A stretch of DNA of 64,000 nucleotides from CAIVVT01 sp963838205 (GCA_963838205.1 CAWIQF010000015.1:124001-188000); one strand, 5' to 3'; positions 1 through 9,843 are shown, counted from the stretch's first letter. Numbers and translations are program-made. The notes: a model not told the origin generated them from the letters alone.

Positions 1-1897
1 GGTGCACGTTCTCAAACGTCAGCGGCTCTTTGTTGAGCGACGGCGCACTGTTCTCGCCCGTGTATTCCCACACCGCCACATGGCAGAAATTCTTGTCGTC
101 GCGCAGCGCCTCGCCATCCGCCGTCTGGTATTCCTCGCGGAAGTGCGCCCCGCAGCTCTCCTCCCTCACCCGCGCGTCGCGCACCAGCAATTCGGCCAGT
201 TCCAGAAAATCCGCCACCCGCCCGGCCTTCTCCAGTTCCTGGTTCAAGTCGTCGCCGCTGCCCGGCACGCGCACGTTGTGCCAGAACTCCTCGCGGATCT
301 CCGGTATGCGCTTCAGCGCCAGGTCCAGCCCCTGCGCATTGCGCCCCATCCCGCATTCGTCCCACACCACCAGACCCAGTTCGCGGTGAATCTCGTCCAC
401 CGTCTTCTGGCCCTTCATCGCCAGGAACCCCTTGGTCCGCTGCTCCACCTGGCGCTTCACTTCGACACACTCGGGATGCGTTTCATCCACCCCGCCCGGC
501 TTCACCTGCGCCAGGAAATGGCCCAGCGTGTACGGGATCACGAAGTACCCGTCGGCCAGTCCCTGCATCAGCGCCGAGGCCCCCAGCCGGTTGGCTCCGT
601 GGTCCGAAAAATTCGCCTCGCCCAGCACGAACAGGCCTGGAATCGTGCTCATCAGGTGGTAGTCCACCCACAGCCCGCCCATCGTGTAGTGCGACGCCGG
701 GTAGATCCGCATCGGCACTTTGTAAGGATCTTCGCCCGTGATCCGTTCGTAGATTTCGAACAGATTGCCATAGCGTTCCGCAATCGTGTTCTGCCCCAGC
801 CGCCCGATGGCTTCGGCCAGGTCCAGGTACACGCCCCGTCCGCTCGTCCCCACACCGCGCCCTTCGTCGCACACGCGCTTGGCCGCGCGCGAGCTGATGT
901 CGCGCGGCGACAAGTTGCCGAACGCCGGATACATGCGTTCCAGATAATAATCCCGTTCGTTCTCCGGAATCTGGTCCGGACTGCGCGTGTCGCCGCCCTT
1001 CAGCGGCACCCAGATCCGCCCGTCATTGCGCAGCGACTCCGACATCAGCGTCAGCTTCGACTGATACTCTCCGCTCACCGGAATGCACGTCGGATGGATC
1101 TGCGTGAAGCACGGATTCGCGAACCCCGCCCCGCGCTTGTACGCCCGCCAGATCGCCGTCGCGTTGCATCCCTTCGCGTTCGTCGACAGGTAGAACACGT
1201 TGCCGTAGCCGCCCGTCGCCAGAATCACCGCGTCCGCGACCCGCGCGTCGATTTCGCCCGTCAGCATGTCCCGAACGACGATGCCCCGCGCCCGTCCGTC
1301 CACCACGATCAGGTCCAGCATCTCGTGCCGCGAGTACATCTTCACCCGCCCCGCGTCGATCTGCCGTTCCAGCGCCTGGTACGCGCCCAGCAGCAACTGC
1401 TGTCCCGTCTGGCCGCGCGCGTAAAACGTCCGCGATACCTGCGCTCCGCCGAAACTCCGGTTCGCCAGCAGGCCGCCGTATTCGCGCGCGAATGGCACGC
1501 CCTGCGCCACGCACTGGTCGATGATGTTCACGCTCACCTCGGCCAGCCGGTGCACGTTGGCCTCGCGCGCGCGGAAATCCCCGCCCTTCACAGTGTCGTA
1601 AAACAGCCGCTGCACCGAGTCGCCGTCGTTCTGATAATTCTTCGCCGCGTTGATCCCGCCCTGCGCCGCGATCGAGTGCGCCCGCCGCGGCGAATCCTGG
1701 TAGCAGTACGCCTCCACGTTGTAACCCAGTTCGGCCAGCGACGCCGCCGCCGAGCCCCCGGCCAGTCCCGTGCCCACCACGATGATGCTGTACTTCCGCT
1801 TGTTCGACGGGTTCACCAGCTTCATCTCGAACTTGGCCTGGTCCCACTTCGTCTCAATCGGGCCGCTTGGAATTCGCGCGTCGAGCGTTAATGACAT
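1..1897 (-). CDS. sdhA: Succinate dehydrogenase/fumarate reductase flavoprotein subunit (3' end cut by window)
   Basis: This is the FAD-containing catalytic subunit of succinate:quinone oxidoreductase, linking the TCA cycle to the quinone pool at the inner membrane face. Translation from 1897 starts MSLTLDARIP and shows the FAD dinucleotide-binding stretch VVGTGLAGGSAAASL, the histidyl-flavin context RRAHSIAAQGGINAAKN, the active-site region HPTCIPVSGEY and GGLWVDYHLMSTIPGLFVLGEANFSDHGANRLGASALMQ in pieces typical of the long type B family. 632 codons are visible, and the last residues (EPLTFENVH) resemble the final stretch of the family, so only a few residues should be missing. AAGGAG lies 8 bases before the ATG. 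sdhC ends 19 bases upstream; sdhB is expected beyond position 1. Confidence 0.95.
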   Translation of the reverse strand, partial: MSLTLDARIPSGPIETKWDQAKFEMKLVNPSNKRKYSIIVVGTGLAGGSAAASLAELGYNVEAYCYQDSPRRAHSIAAQGGINAAKNYQNDGDSVQRLFYDTVKGGDFRAREANVHRLAEVSVNIIDQCVAQGVPFAREYGGLLANRSFGGAQVSRTFYARGQTGQQLLLGAYQALERQIDAGRVKMYSRHEMLDLIVVDGRARGIVVRDMLTGEIDARVADAVILATGGYGNVFYLSTNAKGCNATAIWRAYKRGAGFANPCFTQIHPTCIPVSGEYQSKLTLMSESLRNDGRIWVPLKGGDTRSPDQIPENERDYYLERMYPAFGNLSPRDISSRAAKRVCDEGRGVGTSGRGVYLDLAEAIGRLGQNTIAERYGNLFEIYERITGEDPYKVPMRIYPASHYTMGGLWVDYHLMSTIPGLFVLGEANFSDHGANRLGASALMQGLADGYFVIPYTLGHFLAQVKPGGVDETHPECVEVKRQVEQRTKGFLAMKGQKTVDEIHRELGLVVWDECGMGRNAQGLDLALKRIPEIREEFWHNVRVPGSGDDLNQELEKAGRVADFLELAELLVRDARVREESCGAHFREEYQTADGEALRDDKNFCHVAVWEYTGENSAPSLNKEPLTFENVH

Positions 1898-1916
1898 TTT
1901 CGGATCTCCTTCTCTC

Positions 1917-2612
1917 CTACGCGCGCTGACTCAACAGCCCGGCCAGCACCGCCAGCGGGATCGAACAGTTGCCCAGCCCGATCACCACGCCGAACACCTT
2001 CGCCCCGCCCTTCAGCCACGGCGTGTAGCGCGGATGGTTCACCCCCAGCGTCTGGAACATGCTCCACGCGCCGTGATACAGGTGCATCGCCAGCAGGATG
2101 TTCGCCACAATGTAAAACAGCGCCGCCGCCGGTACCTGGAAGCCCGTAATCACGTTGTGGTACACGTCGCCCTCGATGAAATTCGGGTGCGCCGTTCCGG
2201 TCGTGAAGTGCAGCAGATGGTAGACGATGAACGCCGCCACAATCGGCCCGCTCCACACCATCGTCCGCGCCGCGTAGGTCGACGCGATCGCCGTCTTCTT
2301 CAGATACGCGATTGGGCGCGCTTTGAAATTGTTCAGAATCGTCAACTGCCACGCCGCCAGCACGTGCAGACCCACGGACAGGAGCAGCACGATCCGCGCC
2401 GGCCACAGCAATTCCATGTTCGCGTGCAGGAATCGCCCGTAGGCGTTGATCCGTTCCGGTCCCAGGAAAATCTGCAGGTTCCCGACCATGTGCGCCAGGA
2501 TGAACCCCGTTAGGATCACCCCGGTCACGGCCATCATAATCTTCCTGCCGACCACGGAATTGAAAAGCGCGGCACTCCGTGCCATGCCGCTATTGACGGC
2601 CACTGAACTCAT
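1917..2612 (-). CDS. sdhC: Succinate dehydrogenase cytochrome b subunit (type B)
   Basis: This is the five-helix membrane anchor that binds haem b and quinone for the SdhA/SdhB dimer. The 231-residue product begins MSSVAVNSGMARSAALF and has the family features: VVGRKIMMAVTGVILTGFILAHMVGN (helix I with its haem-ligand-type His), a second segment around ARIVLLLSVGLHVLAAWQL, IVAAFIVYHLLHF, ALFYIVANILLAMHLYHGAWS and a final segment near the C-terminus. Length and the conserved histidines fit the Bacillus/Bacteroidetes-type single large anchor rather than the separate SdhC/SdhD pair of Proteobacteria. It is the first gene of the sdhCA(B) operon, 19 bases upstream of sdhA. Confidence 0.93.
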   Translation of the reverse strand: MSSVAVNSGMARSAALFNSVVGRKIMMAVTGVILTGFILAHMVGNLQIFLGPERINAYGRFLHANMELLWPARIVLLLSVGLHVLAAWQLTILNNFKARPIAYLKKTAIASTYAARTMVWSGPIVAAFIVYHLLHFTTGTAHPNFIEGDVYHNVITGFQVPAAALFYIVANILLAMHLYHGAWSMFQTLGVNHPRYTPWLKGGAKVFGVVIGLGNCSIPLAVLAGLLSQRA

Positions 2613-2812
2613 CGTCTTGCATTCTCCGTTAACCGGCGCACTAACCTGCGCGCTGGCCTTGTTTCACGCGATCTCAGCACGCTGCGCCGGCAGCGCCGTT
2701 GGCGGGCTCGCGAATGCTCCGCCATAGAATGGGCCCCTGCTCGCGCCTCGCGGCTTCATCGCCGCGAGACGCCCTGCCAAATTCCATTGTATGAAAACTA
2801 TCGGACAATTTT

Positions 2813-3022
2813 GTGCGAAGCTGCACCGGCATCTTTGTGCAGCGCTTCGGCGGCATTCTTTCAACTTGCGCTGCCGCCGGCCTCGCCGCCACTTTCGTCG
2901 TCGCCCTGCTCGCTCTCTGGCTCACCCGCCGCTCCGTTGCCTCCTTCACCTCCGCCATGCGCTTCCGCGTCGGCCTGCAGACTCAGGAGTCCGGCTCGCT
3001 CTACCACGAGCTCGCCACTTGA
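2813..3022 (+). CDS. Possible small single-pass membrane protein
   Basis: I do not recognise this gene. The frame from a GTG at 2813 to TGA at 3022 encodes 69 residues with one hydrophobic segment (AAAGLAATFVVALLALWL) followed by RR. The second half has strongly C-rich third codon positions, as expected for a real gene in this genome, while the overlapping frames do not. The start is uncertain: an in-frame TGA at 2792-2794 bounds it and there is no clear ribosome binding site. It lies divergent to sdhC. It could be a real small protein or the tail of a decayed one. Confidence 0.3.
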   Translation: MRSCTGIFVQRFGGILSTCAAAGLAATFVVALLALWLTRRSVASFTSAMRFRVGLQTQESGSLYHELAT

Positions 3023-3409
3023 CCCCGCTCACATTGAACCCCCGTCGCCCCACTTCGCTCCGTTCCCTTGATACACCGCAATATTTCGCTAATTCGAGCA
3101 ACAGACCCGATGAATTCGCCGATAAATTAGGTCATAGGAAGCGTCAAGTCGGAGAATTGACTGAGAAATCGGCCTGAAATAGATCACTTAAAGGCTGTTA
3201 TGGCCCCGGAGCAGCCGGAGTGGCCCTCCTCCTGGACCGCCGCAGTCGCGGGAAATACATTAAAGCAGGGAATACATTCAACAAGATAATCGGATCTGCT
3301 GAGGGGCGACTGGATGTAGAATCGATTCGTGGGCGGAGGAGATACCGGAAATCCTGCGGGAGATTTATAGTCGATCACAGGGCCCGATGGAATAGCTGGA
3401 GCCACCAAA
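3023..3409. other. Intergenic region upstream of the HAF/IPT gene
   Basis: About 390 bases without a convincing gene. It is visibly more AT-rich than its surroundings, as expected for a promoter region. TTGACT at 3157-3162 followed 17 bases later by the weak TAGATC is the best sigma-70-like pair I can see. GGAG at 3398-3401 is the likely ribosome binding site of the downstream gene. Confidence 0.35.
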
Positions 3410-5809
3410 ATGAAGTTACAGGAAAAAATAGCGCGAACAGTAGGAGCTGATTTACGGCGCGGCACTCCGCCGGTGGCCGCTATGGCCATCGTCGCCTGCC
3501 TGGCCGCCGCGGTCTGGGCTCCGCCCGCCACGGCGCAGAAGATTGCCACCCTCGGCACCCTTGGCGGCCCTTACAGTTGGGCCACCGGCATCAACTCCAA
3601 CTCACAGATGGCCGGCCATTCGTGGACCGCTACCGGCTATGATGACGCCTTTCTGTACGCCGGCGGCGTCATGACGAATCTGGGCACGTTCGGTGGCGTG
3701 GTTGGACCGAACAGTGTGGCCAACGCCATCAACGCTAGCGGCCAGATCGTCGGTTACGCCTGGAGTAAAACCGGCAACGGCTATCATGCCTTTCTGTATT
3801 CCGGCGGCGTCATGACCGACCTGGGTACACTCCCCGGTGGCAGTGAGAGCTATGCCTTTGGAATCAATGCATCCGGACAGGTCGTCGGGTATTCGGATAC
3901 AAGGGGCGGCGCACAGCATGCCTTTCTATACTTCAACGGCGTTATGACCGACCTGGGCACGCTCGCTGTCCCGACGGCGCCTGCTACTTACACCAGCGCC
4001 GCTACTGGCATCAACGCGAGCGGACAAATTGTCGGTTCTTCGGAAACAGCCAGCGGCGACACCCATGCTTTTCTATACTCGGCCGGCGTCATGACCGATC
4101 TGGGCACGCTGCCCGGCGGCTCTGACAGCTACGGATTTGCGATCAACGACGGCGGACAGATCGTCGGTTACTCTTTGATTACCGGCGGCGTCCCGCACGC
4201 CTTTCTGTACGCGGGCGGCTCCATGAGCGACCTCGGCACTCTGCCCGGTGGCACCAGCAGCGCCGCCGATGCAATCAACTCGCTCGGACAGATCGTCGGT
4301 TACTCGGATATAGGAGGCGGCGTCGATTCTGCCTTCCTCTACTCCGGCGGCAGCATGATCGACCTGAATACGCTTCTGCCCGCCAATTCCGGCTGGGTCC
4401 TGCAGCAGGGTCTTGGGATCAACGATTCCGGGCAGGTCGTCGGCAACGGCGACTATACCGATCCCAATTTGGGTGGGCCCGCTCTGTCACAGGCCTTCCG
4501 GCTGGACACTCAGCCGCCGACGATGTCCAGTTTGAGCCCCACTTCGGCCACTGCCGGCGGACCGGCGTTCACCCTGACCGTCACTGGCACCTATTTCGTC
4601 GGGGGAGCGGTGGTGATGTGGAACACCACGGCGCTGACCACGACGTTTGTCGGCGCAACCTCGCTCACGGCGGCCGTTCCGGCCAGCCTGATCGCAGCCG
4701 CAGGCAGCCCCAGCATCACCGTCATAACCACTGGCGGCACGTCCTCACCGGCGACGTTTACGATCAATCCTCCGCCCACGCTTTCGAACCTGAATCCTAA
4801 TTCGGCGCACGCCGGCAGCGGGGGGTTCCCACTCATTATCAACGGCGCCAACTTCTTCCCGGGAGCGGTGGCCAATTGGGGCGCCACCGCCCTCGCGACA
4901 AGCTACGGGAACGGCGGCCAGCTCACCGCGACGGTCCCGTCCGGCCTGATCGCCACCGCCGGCACGGCCAGCGTCACGGTCACACTCGGCGGCGTCACTA
5001 CGGCTGGATTGCCATTCACCATCATTCCTCCGCCCCCGACGATTGCGAGTTTGAATCCCAGTTCGGGCATCGCGGGCGGCCCTCTGTTCACCCTGACCAT
5101 TAACGGCACCAACTTCGTTCCGGGCGCGGTGGCGACCTGGAAATCCACCGCGCTGGCGACGACTTACGTGAGCCCCACCCAGATCACCGCGGCGGTTCCG
5201 GCCACGCTGATCGCGGCGCCGGGCACGGCCACCGTCACGGTGACCACCACTGGCGGCGTCTCAAGCCCAGCCACGTTCACTGTCAAGTCTCAGCCCATCA
5301 TCACCAGCCTCAGTCCCACTTCGGTCACGGTCGGCGCCGCGGCTTTCACCCTGACGGTCAACGGCACCAACTTCGTCTCGGGAGCGACGGTGGTGTGGAA
5401 CTACACGCCGCTGGCCACCACTTTCGCCAGTGCCACCCGGCTCACCGCCGCAGTTCCGGCCAGCTTGCTCACGGCCGCGGGCACGATCAGCATCACCGTA
5501 TCGACCACCGCCGGCTCTTCGGCCACGGCCAAGTTCACCATCATTCCTCATCCCACGATTACGAGCCTGAGCCCTAGCTCAACCACGGCGGGTGGAGCGG
5601 CCTTCACCCTGACGATCAACGGCACGGGCTTCGTCTCGGGCGCGACAGTGACGTTTGGGAACGCCGCCCTGACGACCACATTCGTCAGCGCAACCAAACT
5701 GACAGCGGCAGTCCCTGCCCTTTATTTCGGCAGGGCGGGCGCCGTCAGTGTTGTCGTCTACAACCCTGGTCGGATCACGTCCAACGCTGTTTCCTTTACC
5801 GTTCACTAG
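3410..5809 (+). CDS. Secreted protein with HAF repeats followed by five IPT/TIG-like modules
   Basis: The 799-residue product has an N-terminal signal sequence (basic start, hydrophobic MAIVACLAAAVWA, likely cleavage after PPATA near residue 42). Residues about 44-370 carry seven copies of the HAF-type repeat: DLGTLPGG ... AINASGQIVGYS ... HAFLYSGGVM, period about 50 residues. Residues about 371-799 hold five modules of about 85 residues, each starting like PTITSLSPTSATAGG, containing FTLTVNGTNFV and ending near VTVTTTGG, the form of IPT/TIG Ig-like domains. No sortase, PEP-CTERM or membrane anchor is seen, so release or noncovalent surface binding is likely. The role is unknown; adhesion or matrix binding is an inference. 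GGAG lies 8 bases before the ATG. Confidence 0.8.
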   Translation: MKLQEKIARTVGADLRRGTPPVAAMAIVACLAAAVWAPPATAQKIATLGTLGGPYSWATGINSNSQMAGHSWTATGYDDAFLYAGGVMTNLGTFGGVVGPNSVANAINASGQIVGYAWSKTGNGYHAFLYSGGVMTDLGTLPGGSESYAFGINASGQVVGYSDTRGGAQHAFLYFNGVMTDLGTLAVPTAPATYTSAATGINASGQIVGSSETASGDTHAFLYSAGVMTDLGTLPGGSDSYGFAINDGGQIVGYSLITGGVPHAFLYAGGSMSDLGTLPGGTSSAADAINSLGQIVGYSDIGGGVDSAFLYSGGSMIDLNTLLPANSGWVLQQGLGINDSGQVVGNGDYTDPNLGGPALSQAFRLDTQPPTMSSLSPTSATAGGPAFTLTVTGTYFVGGAVVMWNTTALTTTFVGATSLTAAVPASLIAAAGSPSITVITTGGTSSPATFTINPPPTLSNLNPNSAHAGSGGFPLIINGANFFPGAVANWGATALATSYGNGGQLTATVPSGLIATAGTASVTVTLGGVTTAGLPFTIIPPPPTIASLNPSSGIAGGPLFTLTINGTNFVPGAVATWKSTALATTYVSPTQITAAVPATLIAAPGTATVTVTTTGGVSSPATFTVKSQPIITSLSPTSVTVGAAAFTLTVNGTNFVSGATVVWNYTPLATTFASATRLTAAVPASLLTAAGTISITVSTTAGSSATAKFTIIPHPTITSLSPSSTTAGGAAFTLTINGTGFVSGATVTFGNAALTTTFVSATKLTAAVPALYFGRAGAVSVVVYNPGRITSNAVSFTVH

Positions 5810-5997
5810 CAGCGGCCAGCCGACCCGTAAAACACCGCATCAACCCCGCGCAAGAACGGCGTTGTGACGGTGAAATCGCGCGCGGCGCGCACGGTGTTTG
5901 TGCCGTTCCACGTCTCTGTTGCCGGCGTTCGGGAAGCTCCGCCGCGACCGGCCCGCTACAATGAAAGTCAGAGACCGCGCCGCGAACCGGAACCCAA

Positions 5998-7410
5998 TTG
6001 AAAATCGGATTTGTCAGCCTGGGCTGTCCCAAGAATCTGGTGGACAGCGAAGTGATGATGGGCCAGTTGGCCGCGCGCGGCCACGAGCTCACCGCTTCGC
6101 CCGCCGACGCCGATGTGCTGGTAATCAACACTTGCAGTTTCATCGACCCGGCCAAGCAGGAGTCCGTCGATACGATCCTCGAAATGGCCGAGTACAAGCG
6201 CACCGGACGCGCCCAGCGGCTGCTCGTCGCCGGGTGCCTGGTGGAGCGCTATCGCGACGACATCCGCCAGCAGATCCCCGACGTCGACGCCGTTGTCGGC
6301 ACCAACGAACTCGACTCCATTGTCGAGCTGTGCGAAGGCCTGACGCCCAAGCCCAATCCGCTCCAGCCGTACCTGTACCACGACGCCACACCGCGCCTGC
6401 GCGCCACTCCGCCGCACTACGCCTATATCAAAATTAACGAGGGCTGCGACCACCCCTGCTCGTTCTGCGTCATCCCGCAGTTTCGCGGCAGCTTCCGCAG
6501 CCGGCGCTTTGAAAGCGTGCTGATCGAGGCCCGCCGGCTGTTCGACCAGGGTGTGCGCGAGATCAACCTGATCGGCCAGGACACCACGGCCTACGGCGAC
6601 GACCTGGGTATCAAGAACGGGCTGGCGGAACTGCTGGCGCGGCTGGCCCAAATCGAGACGCCGCAACCGGTCTGGATCCGTTTCCTGTACTGCTATCCCA
6701 ACCGCATCACGGGGCGGCTGCTGGATGTGATCGCGCGCTATCCGGGGCTGGTGAAATACATCGACATGCCGCTGCAGCACGCCTCGGCGCGGGTGTTGAA
6801 GCGGATGAAGCGCGGCTCGAACGGCGACATTTTCCTAAAGCTGCTGGAGCGGATCCGGCGTACGATTCCCGGCGTCACTATCAGGACGTCGATGATCGCC
6901 GGATTCCCCGGCGAGACGGAGGCCGACTTCAACGAGCTATGCCAGTTCGTCGAAGCCGCACAATTCGACCGGCTGGGCGTTTTCAGCTACTCGGACGAAG
7001 AAACCAGCGCGAGTTATCAGCTCGACGGCAAGGTCGATGCAAGGACGATTTACAACCGCAAACGGCGCCTGATGGCGCTACAGCGCAGGATCTCGCGGCG
7101 GCTGATGCGGCGCTGGGTGGGACAGGAAGTGCCGGTGCTGATTGCCGGACCGTCGGCCGAAAGCGAGCTCGTGTGGGAGGCGCGCATGGCCGGCCAGGCG
7201 CCGGAGATCGACGGCCTGTGCTACATCGGCGACCCTGGTTCCTCGCCGCTCGCGCCGGGACAGATGCGACGGATGCGCATCACGAAAACGCACGATTACG
7301 ACCTGGTCGGCGACCTGGTGGATGAGGCCGCCGAGGCCGCGCCTGCCACGGCGCCGAACCCGTTCCACATCCTGGCGGCGCAGCGCCATTCCGCCTTGCC
7401 GCATCGCTGA
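5998..7410 (+). CDS. rimO: Ribosomal protein S12 methylthiotransferase RimO
   Basis: This radical-SAM enzyme methylthiolates the conserved Asp of ribosomal protein S12 using two 4Fe-4S clusters. The 470-residue product shows the N-terminal UPF0004 domain with three cluster cysteines (C10 in LGCPKN, C46 in NTCSF, C80 in VAGC), the radical-SAM motif CDHPCSFC at residues 150-157, RIRTSMIAGFPGETEADF-type core sequence, and a C-terminal TRAM domain (about 385-450). MiaB is the alternative, but SLGCPKNLVDSE and INEGCDHPCSFCVIPQ are RimO-like. The start is TTG at 5998, giving the canonical MKIGFVSLGCPKN; no ATG is available at that point and no strong ribosome binding site is visible. Confidence 0.95.
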   Translation: MKIGFVSLGCPKNLVDSEVMMGQLAARGHELTASPADADVLVINTCSFIDPAKQESVDTILEMAEYKRTGRAQRLLVAGCLVERYRDDIRQQIPDVDAVVGTNELDSIVELCEGLTPKPNPLQPYLYHDATPRLRATPPHYAYIKINEGCDHPCSFCVIPQFRGSFRSRRFESVLIEARRLFDQGVREINLIGQDTTAYGDDLGIKNGLAELLARLAQIETPQPVWIRFLYCYPNRITGRLLDVIARYPGLVKYIDMPLQHASARVLKRMKRGSNGDIFLKLLERIRRTIPGVTIRTSMIAGFPGETEADFNELCQFVEAAQFDRLGVFSYSDEETSASYQLDGKVDARTIYNRKRRLMALQRRISRRLMRRWVGQEVPVLIAGPSAESELVWEARMAGQAPEIDGLCYIGDPGSSPLAPGQMRRMRITKTHDYDLVGDLVDEAAEAAPATAPNPFHILAAQRHSALPHR

Positions 7411-7557
7411 GGTGGCACCCGCAAGCTGCTGCCGCAGCGTCTGTCAGTTCCATCAAGACCGCTGGCTGAGGCCTCCCTGGCGGCGGCTGAGCGCACCCCA
7501 CATCCCGGCGGTCCAAGCCGAGCCGGCGTTACACAGAGGAACCAGATCCGCGCGGCG

Positions 7558-7563
7558 TATAAT
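7558..7563 (+). promoter_or_regulatory. Candidate -10 box upstream of the enolase-superfamily gene
   Basis: A perfect TATAAT at 7558-7563 lies in an otherwise GC-rich stretch 65 bases before the ATG at 7629. No good -35 box sits at the usual 16-18 base distance (TTACAC at 7529-7534 is 23 away), so the assignment is tentative. Confidence 0.35.
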
Positions 7564-7628
7564 CGTGGGCGACCGCGAAAAAGCGACGCGAATCGCGGTG
7601 GAGAGAGTGCAGTGGAGAGGAGCCGGCA

Positions 7629-8993
7629 ATGGCCACTGAAAAGAATCGGACTGGGCTGAGCAGGCGCGGGCTGATGCGGAGCGGGCTGGCGGCAGCGGCG
7701 ATGGGGCCGCTATTCAAAGCGACGGCCGGCACGACGAGCGCGAGCCTCATCACGAATTCCGCGCCGAGCGAGTTGCGCATCACGGATATGCGGGCGTGCC
7801 GCGTGGCGGCGAATTACGATTACCCGATCATCAAGCTGTACACCAACCAGGGCGTCTACGGGCTGGGCGAAGTGCGGGACGCGGGCGTGGAAGGGATTGC
7901 GCTGATTCTCAAGGCGCACCTGGTCGGCAAAAACCCGTTGGACATCGAGGGTAATTTGCGGAACCTGCGCCAGTTTGCCGGGCACGCGCGCATGGGCGGC
8001 GGCTACAGCGCGGTGGACATGGCGCTACACGATATCGCCGGCAAAGCGTACAACGTGCCGGCCTACCGGCTGGTGGGAGCGAAGGTGCGCGACAAGATCC
8101 GGATCTACGCCGACACCACGGCGCACAAAGATCCGAAAGTGTACGCCGAGCGGATGCGCAAGCGGAAGGAGATGGGGCTGACGTTTTTCAAAATGGACCT
8201 GGAAACCGACCTGATGGCCGACCGGCCGGGGATGGTAAACGAGCGCGGGGTGGCCACGGAGAAGGGCCTGGAGTACCTGTGCGAGTACATCCAGGCGATC
8301 CGTGACGTGCTCGGGCCGGAGGCGCCGCTGGCGGCCGATCACTTCGGGCCGTTGAACGTCAAGGACGCCATACGCTACGCGCGGGCTTTCGAGAAATACC
8401 AACTGGCGTGGGCCGAGGATATGGTGCCGTGGACGAACTGGCAGGGGTTGAAGGAGATCAAGAACAACACGACGACGCCGATTTTAACGGGCGAGGACGT
8501 GTTCGGATTGCGGAACGGCTTCGACGCGCTGATCGATAACCACGCGGTGGACGCGATCCACCCGGACATCGAGACGTCGGGCGGGTTGCTGGAGACGAAA
8601 CGGATCGCGGACTATGCGGCGCTGGCCGGGGTTCAGGTGGCGATGCACCACGCCGGCTCGCCGGTGGGGGCGTATGCCGGCTACCACTGCGCGGCCACGT
8701 TCCAGAATCTGCTGGCGATGGAGAACCATGCGCTGGACATGCCGTGGTGGCAGGACCTGGTGACGGGCGCGCCGAAGCCGATCATCGACCACGGCTACGT
8801 AGCAGTACCCGAAACGCCGGGGCTGGGGCTGGAGTTGAACGACGACGTGGTGAAGGAGCATTTACGACGGCCGGGCTACTTCGAGCCGACGCCGCTGTTC
8901 GACGATGTCATCGTCTCCGGATTCAGGCTGGGCGGCGCATGGCCGCACTACGACGAAACGGGCAAATGGTGCAACTGTGTCACGTATGAATAA
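7629..8993 (+). CDS. Tat-exported mandelate racemase/muconate lactonizing-type enzyme (enolase superfamily)
   Basis: The family abstracts a proton alpha to a carboxylate, usually dehydrating sugar acids. The 454-residue product begins with a twin-arginine signal (SRRGLMRSGLAAAAMGPLF). The C-terminal barrel keeps the expected residues: KMD (general base region), the metal ligands D in AADHFG, E in WAEDMVPW and E in TGEDVFG, and a late His in VAMHHAGS. This pattern resembles galactonate-dehydratase-like members. The substrate is unknown. Ribosome binding site GAGAGGAG precedes the ATG. The next gene, a bicupin, overlaps the last codons, and a nitrilase-fold protein follows, so the three probably act together outside the cytoplasm. 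Confidence 0.85.
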   Translation: MATEKNRTGLSRRGLMRSGLAAAAMGPLFKATAGTTSASLITNSAPSELRITDMRACRVAANYDYPIIKLYTNQGVYGLGEVRDAGVEGIALILKAHLVGKNPLDIEGNLRNLRQFAGHARMGGGYSAVDMALHDIAGKAYNVPAYRLVGAKVRDKIRIYADTTAHKDPKVYAERMRKRKEMGLTFFKMDLETDLMADRPGMVNERGVATEKGLEYLCEYIQAIRDVLGPEAPLAADHFGPLNVKDAIRYARAFEKYQLAWAEDMVPWTNWQGLKEIKNNTTTPILTGEDVFGLRNGFDALIDNHAVDAIHPDIETSGGLLETKRIADYAALAGVQVAMHHAGSPVGAYAGYHCAATFQNLLAMENHALDMPWWQDLVTGAPKPIIDHGYVAVPETPGLGLELNDDVVKEHLRRPGYFEPTPLFDDVIVSGFRLGGAWPHYDETGKWCNCVTYE

Positions 8994-9843
8994 ACTCGCG
9001 CTGGCGGTGCTGCTGAGCGCGCCGCTTTTCGCCGCGGACCCGACGTTTCTGCGGCGCCGTCTCTCCGACGTTCAACCGCAATCCGACGACCTCACGGCGA
9101 ATGCGCGGGGAGCGTCGTACAAGCCGTTATTCGGCAGCGGCGACGCGCAGGCGAGCCAACTGAAGAGCGTGGAGCGGTACGGCGAATTGACGATCGAGCC
9201 CGGCGGAGCGAGCGCGACGGTCAGTTACCGGGTCGAAGAACAGATCTATTTCATTCTCGAAGGGCGCGGCACGGTGGTGTACGCCGGACAGCCGGCCGAT
9301 GTGCGGCGGCACGACTTTCTGTACCTGAAGCCGGGAGTAGCGCACGGAGTGGCGAACCCGTCGCAGGAGCCGCTGCGGCTGCTGGTGATGGGCTTTCGGA
9401 TTCCGGAGGGGACGCGGATGGCGGCGGGCGACAAGCTGATGCTGGCGAACGCCGAAGAGGTGACGCCGCAAAAGCTCGACTCGCATGGGCCGAGCGTCGA
9501 ATTCAAATTGCTGATGGGCACGACGGAGAGCAAACGCGACCGGCTGGCGGCGGCCAGCCAGATGGTGAGCCTGTTCATCATGGATCTTGCGCCGGGCGGG
9601 ACCAACATTCCGCATCACCACGAAATGGCAGAAGAGATTTACTACATTCTCAGAGGCCACGGAGACATGGTGGCGGGCGGAGGCGCCGACGGGAACGAAG
9701 GGCGCTATGCGGCCCGGCAGGGCGACGCCTTTTTCATCCGGCTGAACGCGACGGTGGGGTTCTACAGCGGCAGCGGGGCGGGAGAAGAGCACGACCAGGT
9801 GCTGGCGGTGCGATCGAGCTTTCCGTTTCAGAAACGGGAGTAG
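8986..9843 (+). CDS. Exported bicupin-domain protein
   Basis: A 285-residue protein from the ATG at 8986, chosen over a start inside the upstream gene because it gives a clean signal peptide (MNKLALAVLLSAPLFAADP). Two cupin domains are visible: YFILEGRGTVVYAGQ with HDFLYLKPGVAHGV in the first and PHHHEMAEEIYYILRGHGDM with GDAFFI in the second. The second keeps the HHH...E metal-binding pattern (PHHHEMAEE); the first lacks the HxH pair, so only the second is likely to bind metal. The start overlaps the preceding gene by 8 bases, indicating translational coupling. The substrate cannot be told from sequence. Confidence 0.75.
   Translation: MNKLALAVLLSAPLFAADPTFLRRRLSDVQPQSDDLTANARGASYKPLFGSGDAQASQLKSVERYGELTIEPGGASATVSYRVEEQIYFILEGRGTVVYAGQPADVRRHDFLYLKPGVAHGVANPSQEPLRLLVMGFRIPEGTRMAAGDKLMLANAEEVTPQKLDSHGPSVEFKLLMGTTESKRDRLAAASQMVSLFIMDLAPGGTNIPHHHEMAEEIYYILRGHGDMVAGGGADGNEGRYAARQGDAFFIRLNATVGFYSGSGAGEEHDQVLAVRSSFPFQKRE

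Noticed and set aside
2..1891. A 629-residue open frame on the plus strand
   Set aside because: It is antisense to sdhA. The minus-strand translation shows FAD-binding and catalytic motifs; the plus-strand one is Arg/His/Pro-rich without family features.
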